From an uncultured bacterium (lineage in GTDB: Bacteria; Muiribacteriota; Ozemobacteria; Ozemobacterales; Ozemobacteraceae), in the NCBI GenBank assembly GCA_900317935.1, contig ONIU01000027.1, forward strand, positions 1 to 33,507: a stretch of DNA of 33,507 bases, given 5' to 3'. Made by a program: the position numbers and the translations under genes. Within the stretch, counting starts at the first letter, position 1. Every line of letters starts with the position of its first letter. The notes beneath the pieces are model-generated. The model searched no databases and was not told where the DNA came from. It saw only the letters and a list, made by a program, of their open reading frames with translations. This document shows positions 31,909 to 33,507 of this stretch, in pieces.

Positions 31909-33507
31909 TTTGAGCCAGCATTATCAGGTCCACCATCATAAGTTATAGTGTAACTATTACCATGAGTAAGATTTCCTGTAAGATCTTTATCACCGCTATA
32001 AGAAGAACCATCTGTTTGATAAATAAAATTATTCTTTTTATATGCAACTGTACCATTGACAGTTCGTTGTTCAAGTGTCGAGAATGGATAGTTATCAAAT
32101 AATTCTCTATAACGTGCTTCACGATTATCTGATTCTTCTTTATTACCATAAAAAGTAAATGTTCCAGTATAAGAACCTCCTGCAGGAATAGAAATAACAG
32201 GACCTTCACCATCAAAACAACCTTTAAATCTCATATATCCTGGTCCACCCGGTTTATAATCGCCATACACAATAAATCCAGCATGTGACCATTGAGTTTG
32301 AGCGGTATTGTCATATTTGCCTATTTTAAGAGATTGTTTTGTTTTATTTTTTATAGTTAATTGTATTCTCCAATACCCATCACCAGTATCAGTATTGGTA
32401 TTGGTATTGGTATTGGTATTGGTATTGGTGTTGGTATTGGTGTTGGTTTCGGTTTCAGTATTAGTATTAGTATTAGTATCTGTGTTACTATCAGTGCTAG
32501 TATCTGTATTTGTATCATTATCCGCAGTAGGTGTAATTGTTTTATTTGAGAAAACATTAGACTTTATAAAACTCCATTTAAGAGCTTTTAAAGATTCTAG
32601 ATACTGTGGATTTTCATAGTATAAAACAGTTGACTCAACAATATCGGTTTTGGCTTCTTCATTCGTTATTTCTTTACCCATAGCTCCACGCCATCTGGTA
32701 ATTAAACTACCATGATAGTAAAGATAACATTTTGTCATTTCTCTTAATAAGATTTCTTTAAATCTCTTAGCGCGAGTAGCATCATCAAGAGTGACAAAAG
32801 AAGAAGGAGCATACCAGGAATTATTTGTTACAAAGACATATCCTTCAGAAGCAAAAGCGTCACAGGTATCTGTCGTTGCCATATAGTTTATACCTATAGT
32901 ACTAGTAGTAAACTCCTTTGGCAGTTCATTCATCAGTTCTTTTATCGCCTTTTTCATACCTTCAGGCATATTTTTCTGAGAAGAATCCAGTCCTTCAGCG
33001 CCTGTATTCAACTGGGAAACTACAGGCATATAATCTCCACTAGGAACATTTGGAATATCATCTCTGTCTTTTACTTCTGGAATATTGCCAGAATCATTTC
33101 CTGGGTCTGTTCCGGGATTCGTGCCGGGATCTGTACTGGTTTCTGTTCCTGTTGTAGAACCAGTATCGGTAGAAGGCTCAGGCTTAGAACCTGGATCACT
33201 ATCTGTTGCAGTGATGGTTCCAGTATCAATACTGGTATCATCGCCAAAATCTGGTTCGTTGTAATCTCCGGTATGTCCATCGCCACCTGAAGTCGACCCT
33301 ACTCCTGTCAGATTCTTATTCGGCCAGCCATCTACACCACAGCCACCAAATATTTTTTCTTTTACAAATTCATATCTCTTCGGATATTTGCTCTTTAGCC
33401 CCGAAGCATTAGTACAATACTGTTCAACAGCAAATGCCAGATCTGTCCAAAGATGGTTTTTGCCAGGAGCAACAACCATGAAATTTTCGTCTCCTATACT
33501 GTATATT
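31905..33507 (-). CDS. Large secreted-type protein with low-complexity linkers (5' end cut by window)
   Basis: The frame is open to the right edge; nine codons precede the first Met codon at 33479 without a stop, and that Met has no signal peptide, so the gene probably continues beyond the window. Visible: WTDLAFAVEQYCTNASGLKSK-type text ending in KRYEFVKEKIFGGCG, which resembles the segment around the third metal ligand of zincin peptidases (inference; HEXXH would lie outside). An acidic Gly/Thr/Asp/Pro linker (about 75-135 from Met33479) follows, then a helical domain, an Asn-Thr repeat linker (about 315-365) and a C-terminal beta-rich domain. It is likely a surface or secreted protein; the function is not established. 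Confidence 0.7.
   Translation of the reverse strand, partial: IYSIGDENFMVVAPGKNHLWTDLAFAVEQYCTNASGLKSKYPKRYEFVKEKIFGGCGVDGWPNKNLTGVGSTSGGDGHTGDYNEPDFGDDTSIDTGTITATDSDPGSKPEPSTDTGSTTGTETSTDPGTNPGTDPGNDSGNIPEVKDRDDIPNVPSGDYMPVVSQLNTGAEGLDSSQKNMPEGMKKAIKELMNELPKEFTTSTIGINYMATTDTCDAFASEGYVFVTNNSWYAPSSFVTLDDATRAKRFKEILLREMTKCYLYYHGSLITRWRGAMGKEITNEEAKTDIVESTVLYYENPQYLESLKALKWSFIKSNVFSNKTITPTADNDTNTDTSTDSNTDTNTNTNTETETNTNTNTNTNTNTNTNTNTDTGDGYWRIQLTIKNKTKQSLKIGKYDNTAQTQWSHAGFIVYGDYKPGGPGYMRFKGCFDGEGPVISIPAGGSYTGTFTFYGNKEESDNREARYRELFDNYPFSTLEQRTVNGTVAYKKNNFIYQTDGSSYSGDKDLTGNLTHGNSYTITYDGGPDNAGSN
32393..32446. repeat. Hexanucleotide tandem repeat coding for Asn-Thr
   Basis: Nine 6-base units occur on the plus strand: six perfect TATTGG units, then TGTTGG, TATTGG and TGTTGG. 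On the coding (minus) strand each unit encodes Asn-Thr, so changes in copy number would lengthen or shorten the linker without shifting frame. Confidence 0.9.

Noticed and set aside
32380..32520. CRISPR-like regular repeats
   Set aside because: The units are 6 bases, in frame and without spacers; this is coding microsatellite sequence.
32308..32619. Plus-strand frames with VLVLVL or GIGIGI repeats
   Set aside because: They are shadows of the Asn-Thr hexanucleotide repeat on the coding strand.

Overview
The window is AT-rich, tightly packed bacterial DNA with no rRNA, tRNA, CRISPR array or transposase that I could recognise. Signal peptides, one lipobox, a flagellin and many prepilin-type leaders point to a motile bacterium with a complex (probably Gram-negative-type) envelope. 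The pseudopilin cassettes, the SH3/beta-propeller secreted proteins and a pilin-like fragment with an IPNFR motif resemble what I recall of Riflebacteria-type (Ozemobacteria) genomes. That taxonomic guess is inference and no marker gene here settles it.

Left part, mostly minus strand (1-15932). Reading in the direction of transcription: a membrane protein (15932-15108); a secreted metallo-beta-lactamase-fold protein (14994-14239); class II fructose-bisphosphate aldolase (14122-13154); a 145-bp palindrome-rich element (12993-13137); and an envelope operon of lipoprotein, TPR/TerB scaffold, secreted TPR protein and HEAT-repeat membrane protein (12926-6666). A short STAS gene follows (6548-6198), with a perfect consensus promoter that seems to give a leaderless mRNA. 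Then comes a tightly coupled operon: flagellin, a large GspK-like protein, an I-like pseudopilin, two J-like pseudopilins and a GAF/class III adenylate cyclase that runs off the left edge (6146-1). A sigma-28-like promoter for flagellin lies in the tail of the STAS gene.

Middle, plus strand (16173-22017). One promoter (16098-16126) appears to drive six genes: an SH3 plus NlpC/P60-like wall enzyme, a secreted beta-propeller-like protein, a small SH3 protein, and a second K/I/J pseudopilin cassette paralogous to the first.

Right part (22172-33507). Two divergent Hsp70 proteins (one with a DUF3731-like C-terminal extension), a coiled-coil DUF2760 membrane protein and a small membrane protein form a chaperone module. 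The three main genes carry almost the same promoter, TTGACTA-N13-TTGTARGYTA, at the same distance from the start codon; I consider this shared control the most interesting signal here. Beyond it are a membrane protein with a domesticated-looking pilin segment, a secreted protein of unknown role, yhbY with its Shine-Dalgarno sequence buried in a leader hairpin, and the 3' part of a large secreted protein with low-complexity linkers that runs off the right edge.
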